Program-made: the position numbers and the translations under genes
Notes under the pieces: model-generated
Told to the model about the DNA's origin: nothing
The model's database searches: none
Seen by the model: only the letters and a program-made list of their open reading frames with translations
In this document: positions 6,633-16,089 of the stretch, in pieces
How positions within the stretch are numbered: position 1 is the first letter of the stretch
Layout of the letters: every line of letters starts with the position of its first letter
Origin: Planctomycetota bacterium
GTDB taxonomy: Bacteria > Planctomycetota > Phycisphaerae > UBA1845 > UTPLA1
Assembly: GCA_003576905.1 (NCBI GenBank)
Contig: QEVG01000002.1
Span: forward strand, 1 to 64,000
Length of the DNA stretch: 64,000 nucleotides
Direction: 5' to 3'

Positions 6633-9584
6633 ATGGCTTTTTCATTCAATCAGGGCGATCGGCCGCTTCCGGGCTTCACGATCCAGCGCGGCGTGGGGCG
6701 GGGCGGCTTCGGCGAGGTGTACTACGCCGTCAGCGATGGTGGCAAAGAGGTGGCACTGAAGTACCTCCGTGAGAACCCGGACGTCGAGCTGCGCGGCGTG
6801 TCGCACTGCCTCAATCTCAAGAGTCCGTATCTTGTTGCGATCCACGACATCAAGCAGAACGACGAGAACGACTGGTTCGTGGTGATGGAGTACGTCAACG
6901 GGCCGTCGCTGCGCGACCTGATGATGGCGGAGCCGGGGGGTCTGGGGCCGCAGAAGGCGGCGTATTTTCTGCGGGAGATCGCCAAGGGGATGGCCTACCT
7001 GCACGACCGGGGGATCGTGCATCGCGATCTGAAGCCGGGCAACATTTTCTATGAAGACGGCTATGTGAAGATCGGCGACTACGGGCTGGCGAAGCTGATG
7101 TCGGCGAGCCAGCATTCGGGCCAGACGGTGAGCGTCGGCACGGTACATTACATGGCGCCGGAGGTGGGCAGCGGGAATTACGACCGGACGATCGACATCT
7201 ATGCCCTGGGCGTGATGCTTTACGAGATGCTGCTCGGGCGCGTGCCCTTCGCGGGGGCGACGATGGGCGAAGTGCTGATGAAGCACCTGACGGCGCAGCC
7301 GGAAGTGGACGAGCTGCCCGAGCCGTTTCCGAAGGTCATCCGGAAGGCACTGGCCAAGGACCCGAAGGACCGGTACCAGACGGTCCAGGAGATGATTTCC
7401 GAGCTTTTCGCCGTCCAGTCGCTGGATGAGTCGGTGGCGAGCTTCGAGGCCGACAGCCTGACGACAATCGCCGCGCGGGCCGCGAAACAGATGCACGCGC
7501 GACAGGCGGCGGGGTCGGGCGGGGTTGCCACGCTGACCGGCGTGGGCGGAAGCAGCAATACAGGGCCGCGGGACGACACCCGGCTCGTGGCGGAGGCACG
7601 GATCGGCCTTCCGCCGGGGCGGCTCTATCGCATTCAGAATCGGGTCGGTCGAGGCATGGGGAGAATCGCTGATCGCATCGACGGGACGGCGCTGGCCCAG
7701 CAGATCAACCAGGTCGGGACGACGCAGCAGGGTCACGGCCCGCGGGTGCTGATCGCGGTGCTGCTCGCGCTGGGTATCTCCTTCGGCGTGAGCCTGCTCG
7801 CTGGACGGACGACGAGCCGGGGGGTCATGGCGGTGCTGGTCTTTCTGAACATCGCCAGCATCGTTCAGGGCGTGCTCGTGGGAAGCTGGCTGAGCTACGA
7901 CCGGCTCAAGGTCGTCGGCATCTGGGTTCCGCGGCTGATCATCGCGGCGATCGGGGCGATGGGGCTTCTCATCACGGGTGAGATCGCGTCGGCGCTGACG
8001 CCGGACGTCGTGACATCCGCGTCGGCGGGAGCGGCGAAGGCCGCGGCGCGGATTCGCGCAAGCGGTGTGGCGGACTGGGCGGGCCCGCTGATCCTGTGCC
8101 TGGTTTTCGGCGACTGGGCCGGTCGGCTCTTTGAGGGCCGCAAGGGCAACATGTCGCTCGGGTCGGCATTCTCGATCGGGCTGTTCGGATTCGTGGCCGG
8201 GGCGATCCTGCTCGACGGGCAGGCGTTCAAGACGGCGGTGATCGTGGCCGGGGCGTCACTGGTGGTGCAGGCTATTGGGAGCCTATGGCCGCTACCGCCA
8301 GGCGCGGTTGTGCCCAAGACGCGCACGGATAATTCTGAGGAGAAGGAAGAAGAGACGGAGACGGAATCGGCCGAGCCGGTGGTCGTCCAGCCGCCGGGAT
8401 TCGCTTCGACACCGGCGCGGGGCGGTCGCGGCGGTCCGCCGCCGATTCCGAAGCAGGGTTCCACGAAGCCGCCTGCGGGCAGCGTCCTTGCGCCTGATGC
8501 CTCGGAGACCGATCCTCGGCTGCGCCGCAGCACGGTCGTACGCACATTCTGGCTCGTCGCCTCGGCCTTCGCGCTGTGCGTCGGGATCATTCTCTACGCG
8601 ACGCCGCACCTTGTTCAAAAGCCGATGTTCTTCGACGCGGTGTACGCGAAGGACGGGACGCCGCTTCTTCAGGAGGACATGGAGGTCGGGGCGTTCAGCA
8701 TTCTCGGCACGATCTGCATGGCGCTCTTCCTGTTCTGCTTCACGCGGTCGTGGTCGGGCTACAAGAAGGGCATCTGGCGCGGGCTGATCCGCCCGGCGAT
8801 CTTCTTCGGCGGCGCGGCGATGTCGGCTTCGTGCGGGATCGGAATGGGTATGTTCGACGCGCCTCCTGAGGCGCGCCCCTTCCTGCTGGCGGGCATACTT
8901 CTGGGCGGCATTGTGGGACTCCTCGTGTGGTGCGTGCCGGTGCCGCCCTATCGGCCCAGGCTGGACGAGACGCCGGAAGAGATTCAGAAGACGGGAATGC
9001 GCAGCGCCGGCCGGTTGATGAAGGCGGGGGGAATCGCCTTCGGTATCGGATCGGTGTTCCTGGTCCTGATCCTCTCGACAATGACGGGCGCCGACGCCGA
9101 GGAAGTGGGCCCGCCGGTCGCCATCCTGACCCTTGTCGTATCGGGGACGCTGCTGGTCAGTGGTCTTTTGCGGCAGCGGAAGTTCCGGCCGAAGCCTCCG
9201 CGCGAAGAGAAGCTGACGCTGCCGTTGCGGCACGTGTTCGAGATTGACGCCAACACGAACCTTGCGCGGCTGATCGAGCGGCACCTGGGCGTCTTCGGCT
9301 ATCGGCTCGTCACGAAGTCGGATCTGCTTTGGTCGTTTGAGCGGGGATCGTGGCCGGCGCAGTTCTGGCAGAGCGATATCCGGCAGTGGAAGGTGCGGTT
9401 CAACGTCGCGGCCTACGAACTGGATACCGGCGGCTACCGCGTTACCTGTTATATCGACCTCGACACGGGCTTCTCCGAGCCGGACCAGAAACAGCTTGGC
9501 GTGCTCTACTCGGAGATTCGCGAGCTTCAGGGCCTGCTTTCCGGGCGGGAAGTTCCGTCGGCCGCCGCGGTGCAGGTGGCGTGA
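6633..9584 (+). CDS. Multi-pass membrane Ser/Thr protein kinase
   Basis: A 983-residue PknB-type kinase. The kinase domain (about 13-265) has all key residues: Gly loop GRGGFGEVY (22-30), Lys43, HRDLKPGN with Asp132 and Asn137, Asp149-Tyr-Gly in place of DFG (Asp kept), and APE at 175-177. From about residue 369 come roughly six hydrophobic helices, then a charged Glu-rich and Pro-rich linker holding GGPPPIPK, then five or so further helices, and a soluble C-terminal domain of ~130 residues (LRHVFEIDANTNLARLIERH onward) that I do not recognise. The architecture differs from the usual single-pass PASTA kinases. It lies in an operon with the FHA gene, 22 bases upstream, and the same GPPPIP word occurs in both proteins. 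Confidence 0.92.
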   Translation: MAFSFNQGDRPLPGFTIQRGVGRGGFGEVYYAVSDGGKEVALKYLRENPDVELRGVSHCLNLKSPYLVAIHDIKQNDENDWFVVMEYVNGPSLRDLMMAEPGGLGPQKAAYFLREIAKGMAYLHDRGIVHRDLKPGNIFYEDGYVKIGDYGLAKLMSASQHSGQTVSVGTVHYMAPEVGSGNYDRTIDIYALGVMLYEMLLGRVPFAGATMGEVLMKHLTAQPEVDELPEPFPKVIRKALAKDPKDRYQTVQEMISELFAVQSLDESVASFEADSLTTIAARAAKQMHARQAAGSGGVATLTGVGGSSNTGPRDDTRLVAEARIGLPPGRLYRIQNRVGRGMGRIADRIDGTALAQQINQVGTTQQGHGPRVLIAVLLALGISFGVSLLAGRTTSRGVMAVLVFLNIASIVQGVLVGSWLSYDRLKVVGIWVPRLIIAAIGAMGLLITGEIASALTPDVVTSASAGAAKAAARIRASGVADWAGPLILCLVFGDWAGRLFEGRKGNMSLGSAFSIGLFGFVAGAILLDGQAFKTAVIVAGASLVVQAIGSLWPLPPGAVVPKTRTDNSEEKEEETETESAEPVVVQPPGFASTPARGGRGGPPPIPKQGSTKPPAGSVLAPDASETDPRLRRSTVVRTFWLVASAFALCVGIILYATPHLVQKPMFFDAVYAKDGTPLLQEDMEVGAFSILGTICMALFLFCFTRSWSGYKKGIWRGLIRPAIFFGGAAMSASCGIGMGMFDAPPEARPFLLAGILLGGIVGLLVWCVPVPPYRPRLDETPEEIQKTGMRSAGRLMKAGGIAFGIGSVFLVLILSTMTGADAEEVGPPVAILTLVVSGTLLVSGLLRQRKFRPKPPREEKLTLPLRHVFEIDANTNLARLIERHLGVFGYRLVTKSDLLWSFERGSWPAQFWQSDIRQWKVRFNVAAYELDTGGYRVTCYIDLDTGFSEPDQKQLGVLYSEIRELQGLLSGREVPSAAAVQVA

Positions 9585-9607
9585 ACCGGCCGCGCGGGCG
9601 GTTCCGG

Positions 9608-9628
9608 GCGCCGCGCGCTTTGCGGCGC
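9608..9628 (+). terminator. GC-rich hairpin after the kinase gene
   Basis: GCGCCGC (9608-9614) pairs perfectly with GCGGCGC (9622-9628). An upstream arm pair GAACCG/CGGTTC follows the stop codon. There is no T-run, so this is at best a weak or Rho-assisted end for the FHA-kinase transcript. Confidence 0.35.
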
Positions 9629-9805
9629 GCAGTCCCATCACCCGGTCCCGTTGTTTCGATTCATCCGGCAGCCCCCGTGGCAAGGGGCGGCGCTGCCGCG
9701 ATTTCACCATGCCGATATACTGCAAAGCGCGTCCGGGGCGCGGACGCCGGGTCCGCGTGACGCGCGCTGCGGGGCTGCGTTGAAGTATCGGGAAGGTGGG
9801 ACAAC

Positions 9806-10714
9806 TTGGTTCAGGCCGACGATGCCGACAGTTTTCTTGTGACCGCGATCCGAAAGGGCGATCAGCGGGCGTGGCATCAACTCATCGATCGCTACCAGGG
9901 TCGTCTCATGGCGTTCGCGCGGAGCCGGCTGAAGGAGGCGGGCGACGCCGAGGACGCCGTTCAGGAAACGCTTCTCGGATTCGTTACAAGCCTGAAGCAC
10001 TACGACGAATCGCGTTCGCTCGAGACGTATCTGTTTGCCATTCTTCGATACAAGATCGGCGAGATCCTGACGCGCCGGCAGCGCCGGGGGGAGTTTACGA
10101 CCGGCTTCGACATCGACGACGACACGCCGGGCACGCTGGAGCCGGAGGACCCCGAGACACCGAGCCGGGTCGCGGCGGGGCATGAGCGTGAGAAGCGCCA
10201 AGCGGACCTGCTCGCGACGATACTTCGGCGGCTGATCGAGGAGCTGCGCGACCGGGGCAAGCTGGAGGACCTTCAGGTCATCGAGGCCTTGTTTTACATG
10301 GGCATGCGGAACAAGGAGATCGCCGATCTGGTGGGACGGGATGAAAAGGCGATCGCGGGCATCAAGTTCCGGGCGCTGGGGCGGCTTCAGGAATTCCTTG
10401 CGGAAGCGGCCGGGACCGATCGGTCGGTTTTGGAGGATTCGCAGCTTTCGGCGGAGGCGACCATCTCAAAGATATGGCGGCAGCGGCGGCTGAGCTGTCT
10501 TAAGCGTGGCACCATCGGCTCCTATCTCCTTGGAGTTCTGGAGGAACCGTGGCTGTCGTACACGCGGTTTCACCTGGAGACCGTTCGCTGCCTGATGTGC
10601 CATGCCAATCTCGAAGACCTCTCCACCGAAAGCGAGGTCGCGCGCGACGAGCGGCTGGGGGAACAGATATTTCAATCCAGCGTCGGGTTTCTGTCGCGGC
10701 CCGGCAGCGCGTGA
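9806..10714 (+). CDS. ECF-like sigma factor with C-terminal zinc-finger-like (ZAS-like) extension
   Basis: A 302-residue sigma-70 family protein. Region 2 is at about 8-92 (DRYQGRLMAFARSRL, DAEDAVQETLLGF, TYLFAILRYKI) and region 4 at about 130-198 (NKEIADLVGRDEKAIAGIKFRALGRL). A C-terminal ~100-residue extension carries Cys231, His256, Cys262 and Cys265. The C-x24-H-x5-C-x2-C spacing closely resembles the Cys3His zinc site of ZAS anti-sigma factors such as RsrA. No separate anti-sigma gene is adjacent, so the tail may be a built-in regulator (inference). The start is a TTG preceded by GGAAGG; a different start is possible. It follows the FHA-kinase operon and may respond to it. Confidence 0.85.
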   Translation: MVQADDADSFLVTAIRKGDQRAWHQLIDRYQGRLMAFARSRLKEAGDAEDAVQETLLGFVTSLKHYDESRSLETYLFAILRYKIGEILTRRQRRGEFTTGFDIDDDTPGTLEPEDPETPSRVAAGHEREKRQADLLATILRRLIEELRDRGKLEDLQVIEALFYMGMRNKEIADLVGRDEKAIAGIKFRALGRLQEFLAEAAGTDRSVLEDSQLSAEATISKIWRQRRLSCLKRGTIGSYLLGVLEEPWLSYTRFHLETVRCLMCHANLEDLSTESEVARDERLGEQIFQSSVGFLSRPGSA

Positions 10715-11149
10715 TGCATTTCTTCTCGGGGGCTGCCTGCTCTCGCGGACGTGCGTCGAATTCGATCGTTCATTGGGTATGCCCGGTCCGGATTCCGTAG
10801 ATACCAGTGAGGAATGCCGCGTTTCTGCGTTCCCATAATGGTTGCCCAGCCGACGGCGAGCGATCTTTCGGCGGCTCTAGCTGGGCGAAGTCCGCCGGCA
10901 TGCCGAATACTCGATGGGGAAACTCCGCCGCCGGGCGGGTTTCGCGCGCCGCAAGCGCGGTGCTAAGATGTTATCGCCCCCGTATGCAGGGGCATCGGTA
11001 GCGCAGCCGGATGCGTTCGAGGCGGGGGCATCCGAACGGGCTCCGCCCTCGCTGGATCGTCGGGCGCGAACCAGGGCATCCATGATCGGCTAATGGGCGA
11101 ATCGTTCGGAAGTCGGGGCTTATCGAGCGCGTCGCGTGGAGGATCGACG
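10715..11149. other. Intergenic region before the secreted 738-residue protein
   Basis: About 435 bases with no credible gene: short frames here lack ribosome binding sites and family resemblance. It contains a candidate promoter at 10941-10969 for the following gene. A frame-extending ATG at 11093 is in frame with the next gene but has no ribosome binding site. Confidence 0.5.
10941..10969 (+). promoter_or_regulatory. Candidate promoter of the secreted 738-residue protein
   Basis: TAAGAT at 10964-10969 is preceded by TGC, giving an extended -10, and a weak -35 TTCGCG lies at 10941-10946 with a 17-base spacer. This would give a leader of roughly 170 bases. Sequence match only. Confidence 0.35.
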
Positions 11150-13366
11150 ATGGCGTCAGGTTGTCGGCGAAAATCGATGGCGGGCCAAACGGTCATCTGG
11201 TCCGCGCTTCTCGCGGGCCTGGGTCCGGCCGCGCCGCGGCCCGCGCTCGCCCAATTCATCGCCGCGGGTTTCGGACGAGCCGAAGCGACCGCTCCGGAAG
11301 ATGCAGACTCGGCCACGGCGGACAAGGACGCACCGGAGGAAGACCGGGAAAAGACTCCGCCAAAGGGCGAGACCAACACGGCCGCATCGAAGCCGGCCGC
11401 CACATCGAAGGAGGCGGAGGCGTCCAACACACCGCAGGTTGAGGTTTATATCCCATCGGTGGTGGGGCTCGTGGATGGTTTCGAATCGTCGCGGGCCGGG
11501 CGGCTCTGCGATGCATTCGCGGCGATGCTGCCGAAGCTGGAGCGCGAGTCGGACGAGGAGTTTGACGTCGGCGCGATCCTTGCGCTCCTGGCGAAGATCG
11601 GCTCGTGGCCCGACACGTCTGTGAGCCTTTGTACTTACACGCAGGATCAGGAAGGCCGCGCGCGCTGGGCGCTGCGGCTGGACTGGCCGGTTGATGATCT
11701 CCGCGACCGGGTGCGGGAGCTGATTGAAGACGAGCGGGCGAAATCGCTCTTCGCCGACCTGAAGCTGAGCGAGGACGATGACGGTTCGTGCCGGCTTGAA
11801 TTGCCGGACGTCGTGCTCGCCGTGTTTCGGAAGGACGGCGCCGGCTCGCTCGTGGCATCGTCCAGGGACGTCGAGCCGCCGAAGACGGTGTTTGGGCAGA
11901 AGCCGGGCGGCGCGTCGGAGAAAAAATCCGGCTCGCTGCTTTATTGCCGGCTGAACCTGGACGCCGGAGACGAGAACGAAAAAGCGCAGGGGCTGTTCGG
12001 CCAGATATCCATGATCAGCAGTATTCGCTACGCCGGCTCGGTGGACAAGGACGGGCTGTGGCGCGAGCGGTTCAACGTGCGGTGGAATCCGCTCCTCGGC
12101 CTGGGGATCAAGACGCTCCTTAAAAAGACAACCGGTACGTACGAATGCCCGGTGGACGCTTATGCGGTCGGCGCCGTTCACCTGGCCATGGGCGAGGGAT
12201 TGGCCGATTCGATCGCCGGGCTGGAGCAGGGGACGATCGGGCCGCGTGCCGACGGTGAAATGGCGTTCGCGGTCATGCCGGGCACGGGGTTTCTTCCGAT
12301 ACCTGACCTTTACTACCAGTTCAATGCCCGACGGGTCGATCGAATCCGCAAGGACATTCGCAAGGCGATGCGGAAGGACACGGGCCGCCGCCGCGACGAC
12401 GACCTGCCGCCGGCGTGGCACGAGAACGAGGTCGACGGCGAGACGATCTTCTGGCGCGATCCATCCGCGGACGGCGCCGGGGGACTGTCGATCGCGAACT
12501 TCCGCACGGTGCTTTTTTTCGACGAGGCGGAGGACGAGGGCGGCAAGCACCGGCTGATCATCGCCGAGACATCGACCGGGGCGGACGACGCGGTGCGGCG
12601 ATGGAAGGAGTTGAAGCGGCAGCCGAGGTCGGCGTGGAAGCGCTTGCCCGACACGTCGAAGTCGCACTGGCAGATTGTACTGAACTGGCGTCGGCTGTAT
12701 GCGTTTGCGCAGCCGTACCTGAGCCTTTTGGCGGCCAGCGCCGAGGGCGGGCAGTCCGCGCCGCGTGGCGAAGAGCTGGAGGACGCGCTTTTGGATTCTC
12801 TGATCAACGTTCGGATTGAGTATGCCGGTCTGGACGTGCGCCACGTCGGCCCCGCGCCGCTCGGGTTCATTTACGTGCCGACCGTGGCGGCGGCCTCGCT
12901 GTCGGCGGGGTCGGACCCGAGTTCCGAGGCGGAGCGCGAGCGGATGGCCTGCCGCAATCTGCGCGTGTTGCACCATCATGCCGGGCTGTTCAAGAAGGAC
13001 TACGGCCGGTGGCCGGCGACGGTGGCGGAACTGGACGGCTACGTGGATTTCGGGTCGCATCCGAACCTGCTCAATCTTCGGCCGAGGGACGACGGCCTGT
13101 TGGCGGGGTTCGTGTCGGTGTTTACGGGCGACAAGCGGAAAGTGGCGCTGGAGGCGCTGGATTCCGGCGAGATCGACGACACGCTTTACGAGATTGACTG
13201 GGCCGAGGATTCGTGGCGGCTGAAGTACCGCGCCGAGACCTTCGTGAACTACGCGACGATTTACATCGACCAGGATGGAAAGATACACCGAGTGCCGCGG
13301 TCTGAAGGAAAGCCTCCGAAGGACAAGGCGCCCGAGAAGAAGAAAAAGGAATTGGCGCGCCGGTGA
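11150..13366 (+). CDS. Large secreted protein of unknown function
   Basis: A 738-residue exported protein that I do not recognise. GGAGG seven bases before the ATG at 11150 fixes the start. A signal peptide ends near PRPALAQF (about residue 35), followed by a linker of ~60 residues rich in Glu, Lys, Ala and Pro. The remaining ~640 residues are globular, with many acidic patches and DDL/DDD words; a segment near 600-630 (CRNLRVLHHHAGLFKKDYGRW) looks like the helix-to-strand start of a pseudopilin-type C-terminus, which is only a visual impression. It ends in a Lys-rich tail. The SppA-type peptidase starts 88 bases downstream on the same strand, so the pair may act together in the envelope. Confidence 0.75.
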   Translation: MASGCRRKSMAGQTVIWSALLAGLGPAAPRPALAQFIAAGFGRAEATAPEDADSATADKDAPEEDREKTPPKGETNTAASKPAATSKEAEASNTPQVEVYIPSVVGLVDGFESSRAGRLCDAFAAMLPKLERESDEEFDVGAILALLAKIGSWPDTSVSLCTYTQDQEGRARWALRLDWPVDDLRDRVRELIEDERAKSLFADLKLSEDDDGSCRLELPDVVLAVFRKDGAGSLVASSRDVEPPKTVFGQKPGGASEKKSGSLLYCRLNLDAGDENEKAQGLFGQISMISSIRYAGSVDKDGLWRERFNVRWNPLLGLGIKTLLKKTTGTYECPVDAYAVGAVHLAMGEGLADSIAGLEQGTIGPRADGEMAFAVMPGTGFLPIPDLYYQFNARRVDRIRKDIRKAMRKDTGRRRDDDLPPAWHENEVDGETIFWRDPSADGAGGLSIANFRTVLFFDEAEDEGGKHRLIIAETSTGADDAVRRWKELKRQPRSAWKRLPDTSKSHWQIVLNWRRLYAFAQPYLSLLAASAEGGQSAPRGEELEDALLDSLINVRIEYAGLDVRHVGPAPLGFIYVPTVAAASLSAGSDPSSEAERERMACRNLRVLHHHAGLFKKDYGRWPATVAELDGYVDFGSHPNLLNLRPRDDGLLAGFVSVFTGDKRKVALEALDSGEIDDTLYEIDWAEDSWRLKYRAETFVNYATIYIDQDGKIHRVPRSEGKPPKDKAPEKKKKELARR

Positions 13367-13454
13367 GCGTCGCGGTCGATCTGTTGGGGATCGCGCGCCG
13401 AACCGGCGCTGAGCGGCTGGATAATTGGATCTGCCCTTGAAGAGGAGCACTGTC

Positions 13455-15434
13455 ATGCGTCGAAGCCTGGTAGCCCTGATCGCGGCCATGTTTGCATTTT
13501 CCGTGGCGGGCGCGTTCTCGCCCGTCGCGCGCGGGCTGGACCGCGATGAACCGAAGAAGGAAAAGAAGTCCGAGAAGGCATCCGCGAAGGATGACGACGA
13601 GGACGACGACTCGGACGACGAGGCGGAAGCCAAGGAGGAACCCGAGGAGGAGGCCACGGCGAAGAAGAGCCCGATTAAGAAGCTGATCGAGGTCAAGATC
13701 GATCAGAACCTGATCGCCGCGCGGATGCTGAATCTTCCCTTGCCGGGCAAGACACGAACCGTGCGCGACCTTTGCGACCGCTTCGACAAATGGGCGAAGG
13801 ACGACGAGGTGGGCGCGGTGCTGCTCAACCTGGAGGGTACGTACCTGGCGATGGCGGACGTCGAAGAGATTCGCGCCGCGGTCGGACGGATGCAGGCGGA
13901 GGGCAAGAAGGTCATTGCCTACCTCAACGGCGGCGACCCGATGAGCTATATCCTGGCATGCCAGGCGGACGAGATCGGCTGCGCGCCGACCGGCGGGCTG
14001 GCGCTGCCGGGGCTGGGGCGGGTGTTCCCATTCATGCGGGGTTATTACCAGATGCGCGGCCTTGAGTTCGACGTGATTACGGCCGGGAAGTACAAGAATC
14101 CGGCGCTCCAGAGCCGGCGCAGTCCGGACAAGTATTTCCAGGAAGAGTTCAACGCGATCATGGACGGCTGGTTCGGGGACTACGTGGACTTCGTGGCCAA
14201 GGGCCGGAAGCTGAAGGCCGAACAGGTGAAGGAGATCATCGACATCGCCCTGTTCAACGCAGAGGACGCGAAGAACCGGGGGCTGGTGGACACGCTGGCG
14301 TACTACGAGGACTTTGCGGAGCGCTCGGCCAAGAAGCACAAGTTCCGCAAGGTGGAGGAGCATGAATCGCCGTTCGCGCGGATCACCTCGCTTCAGGATT
14401 TTCTGTCGGCCTGGGGCCGCGAGATCGAGCGTGCGCAGGACAAGTACAAGGAAGTAGGCCCGAAGATCGCCATTCTGAATGCCCGGGGGCCGATCATTGA
14501 TATCAACCTCGGCGCGGGGTACTCGTCGATGATGATCATGCGCGACGAGTTCGTGAAGACGATCGAGGAGATACGCAAGAACAAGACGATCAAGGCGGTC
14601 GTGCTGCGGATCGACAGCCCCGGCGGCAGCGGGTACGCGTCGGACGTCATCTGGCGGAAGCTCAAGCAACTCGACGAGGAGAAGCCGGTTGTCGTGAGCA
14701 TGGGGACGGTGGCCGGCTCCGGCGGATACTACATCGCATGTCCCGGTCGGCTCATCTTTGCCGAGCCGACGACCATCACGGGCTCGATCGGCGTGCTGAC
14801 GATCCTTCAGAACCAGGCGTCGGCGATCAACCGCAGCGACATCGATCTCTGGGAGATCAAGCGGGGCAAGCGCTCGCTCTTCGGCGCGGGCTACACCGAC
14901 ATCCTGCCGGAGGATCGCGATTTCCTTCAGAAGTACCTGCTGGATTTCTATGAGATTTTCCTGGATCGCGTCGCGGCGGGCCGCAAGATGCCCAAGGACG
15001 AGGTGCGGAAGATCGCCGAAGGGCGGATCTACACGGGGCGACAGGCGCTGGAGATCGGCCTGGTCGACCGGCTGGGCGGGCTGAACGATGCCATAGCGGC
15101 GGCACGAGAGATGGCGAACATTCCCGCCAGCGCTGAAATCAAGCTCGTGGACTATCCGCGACCGGCGAATTTCGGGGAGTTCATCGAGAGTCTGGCCGGG
15201 CTCGGGGCGATGGCCGAGGTGGTAAGCCGGGCGCAGTCGCCGGCGCCGGTGATCACGTTTGACAGCCAGTTGCGCTTCTTCGGCCAGGGTTTCTCGCCGC
15301 TGTGCTGGATGGCCGTGCCGGACGCGGACCTGCTTTACGGACCGGCGGCCGCCCGGCTGGGGACGCTGGACCTGACGGCGATTCCGCTGGCGACGCCGGA
15401 CACGGTGCTTGCGCCGCTGGGCGTCGGGCGCTGA
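13455..15434 (+). CDS. sppA: Signal peptide peptidase SppA, 67K type
   Basis: A membrane-associated serine protease that degrades cleaved signal peptides. The 659 residues show the duplicated ClpP-like fold of long SppA. The catalytic Lys is Lys214 in GKYKNP (matching E. coli Lys209) and the nucleophile is Ser422 in GTVAGSGGYY; the second half also has RIDSPGGSG and TITGSIGVL. An N-terminal signal or anchor (1-27) is followed by an unusual ~45-residue segment made almost only of Asp, Glu, Lys and Ala (about 31-75). The ATG at 13455 is chosen for the GAGGAG upstream. It lies behind the large secreted protein. Confidence 0.92.
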   Translation: MRRSLVALIAAMFAFSVAGAFSPVARGLDRDEPKKEKKSEKASAKDDDEDDDSDDEAEAKEEPEEEATAKKSPIKKLIEVKIDQNLIAARMLNLPLPGKTRTVRDLCDRFDKWAKDDEVGAVLLNLEGTYLAMADVEEIRAAVGRMQAEGKKVIAYLNGGDPMSYILACQADEIGCAPTGGLALPGLGRVFPFMRGYYQMRGLEFDVITAGKYKNPALQSRRSPDKYFQEEFNAIMDGWFGDYVDFVAKGRKLKAEQVKEIIDIALFNAEDAKNRGLVDTLAYYEDFAERSAKKHKFRKVEEHESPFARITSLQDFLSAWGREIERAQDKYKEVGPKIAILNARGPIIDINLGAGYSSMMIMRDEFVKTIEEIRKNKTIKAVVLRIDSPGGSGYASDVIWRKLKQLDEEKPVVVSMGTVAGSGGYYIACPGRLIFAEPTTITGSIGVLTILQNQASAINRSDIDLWEIKRGKRSLFGAGYTDILPEDRDFLQKYLLDFYEIFLDRVAAGRKMPKDEVRKIAEGRIYTGRQALEIGLVDRLGGLNDAIAAAREMANIPASAEIKLVDYPRPANFGEFIESLAGLGAMAEVVSRAQSPAPVITFDSQLRFFGQGFSPLCWMAVPDADLLYGPAAARLGTLDLTAIPLATPDTVLAPLGVGR

Positions 15435-15485
15435 CCGGCGCAGTCTTCGGACATCGCGAAGGATCGGGAATAGTGCGGGGCTGCG

Positions 15486-15986
15486 TCATTTCGGTGGCGC
15501 GGCCCCGTCTGTTTCGGGGCAGCCCGCCGCGGGATCCCGCTCGATCCGGGCGGCCTCGCCGTTTCGAGAATCGGCGAACGCGTCGTACTCAAGTTCAATC
15601 GCGAAAAGGCGGGTCGGATCGATTCGGGTCGTGCGCGTTTCGAGGTCTTCGATGACGGGTTCGATGGCGTGGCGGAGCTTCGCGACAAAGCCCGGGATGT
15701 GCAGGCCCATGAACGTCTCGGGCAGTCCTTCAAAGAGCTTCAGGCAGGACACGTAAACCTGTCGGACGCCGACCGCCCGGCCGCGGCGGAGCAGTTCCAG
15801 GGTCACGGCGGCCTGGATGACGGCGCGGTAGAACTTTTCCCGGCGGCGGTCGGTGACGCGATGCCATATTTCCTCCCAGGCATTGTGGGCTTCGAAGAAG
15901 TGGCCATCGTTAAAAAGGCGGACTCCTTCAAGCCAGCCCGCGCGTTCGTCGTGCAGAGACAGTCCTTCCGGCGGCATGGCGTGCAT
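15486..15986 (-). CDS. DUF309 family protein
   Basis: A 166-residue cytoplasmic protein. The DUF309 signature is plain: FNDGHFFEAHNAWEEIWHR near the N-terminus, followed by FYRAVIQAAVTLELLRRG. The family is a small helical bundle of unknown biochemical function. The start at 15986 is the most likely (an ATG at 15977 is also possible); the frame extends 18 residues further but without a ribosome binding site. The gene is convergent with sppA, 51 bases away, and divergent from carB. Confidence 0.8.
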   Translation of the reverse strand: MHAMPPEGLSLHDERAGWLEGVRLFNDGHFFEAHNAWEEIWHRVTDRRREKFYRAVIQAAVTLELLRRGRAVGVRQVYVSCLKLFEGLPETFMGLHIPGFVAKLRHAIEPVIEDLETRTTRIDPTRLFAIELEYDAFADSRNGEAARIERDPAAGCPETDGAAPPK

Positions 15987-16089
15987 TTTAGCCTGTGAAA
16001 AGCATGTCGGGCACGGAGCGCGTTGCACGGTGGGCAACAAGCGCCAGGCGATTTTCGGATGCGCCGCGTGGCGCGGGACGGATTCTCGT

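Noticed and set aside
11156-13696. 846-codon frame antisense to the secreted 738-residue protein
   Set aside because: Arg/His/Pro-rich, no start signal; the plus-strand gene has a signal peptide and a strong ribosome binding site.
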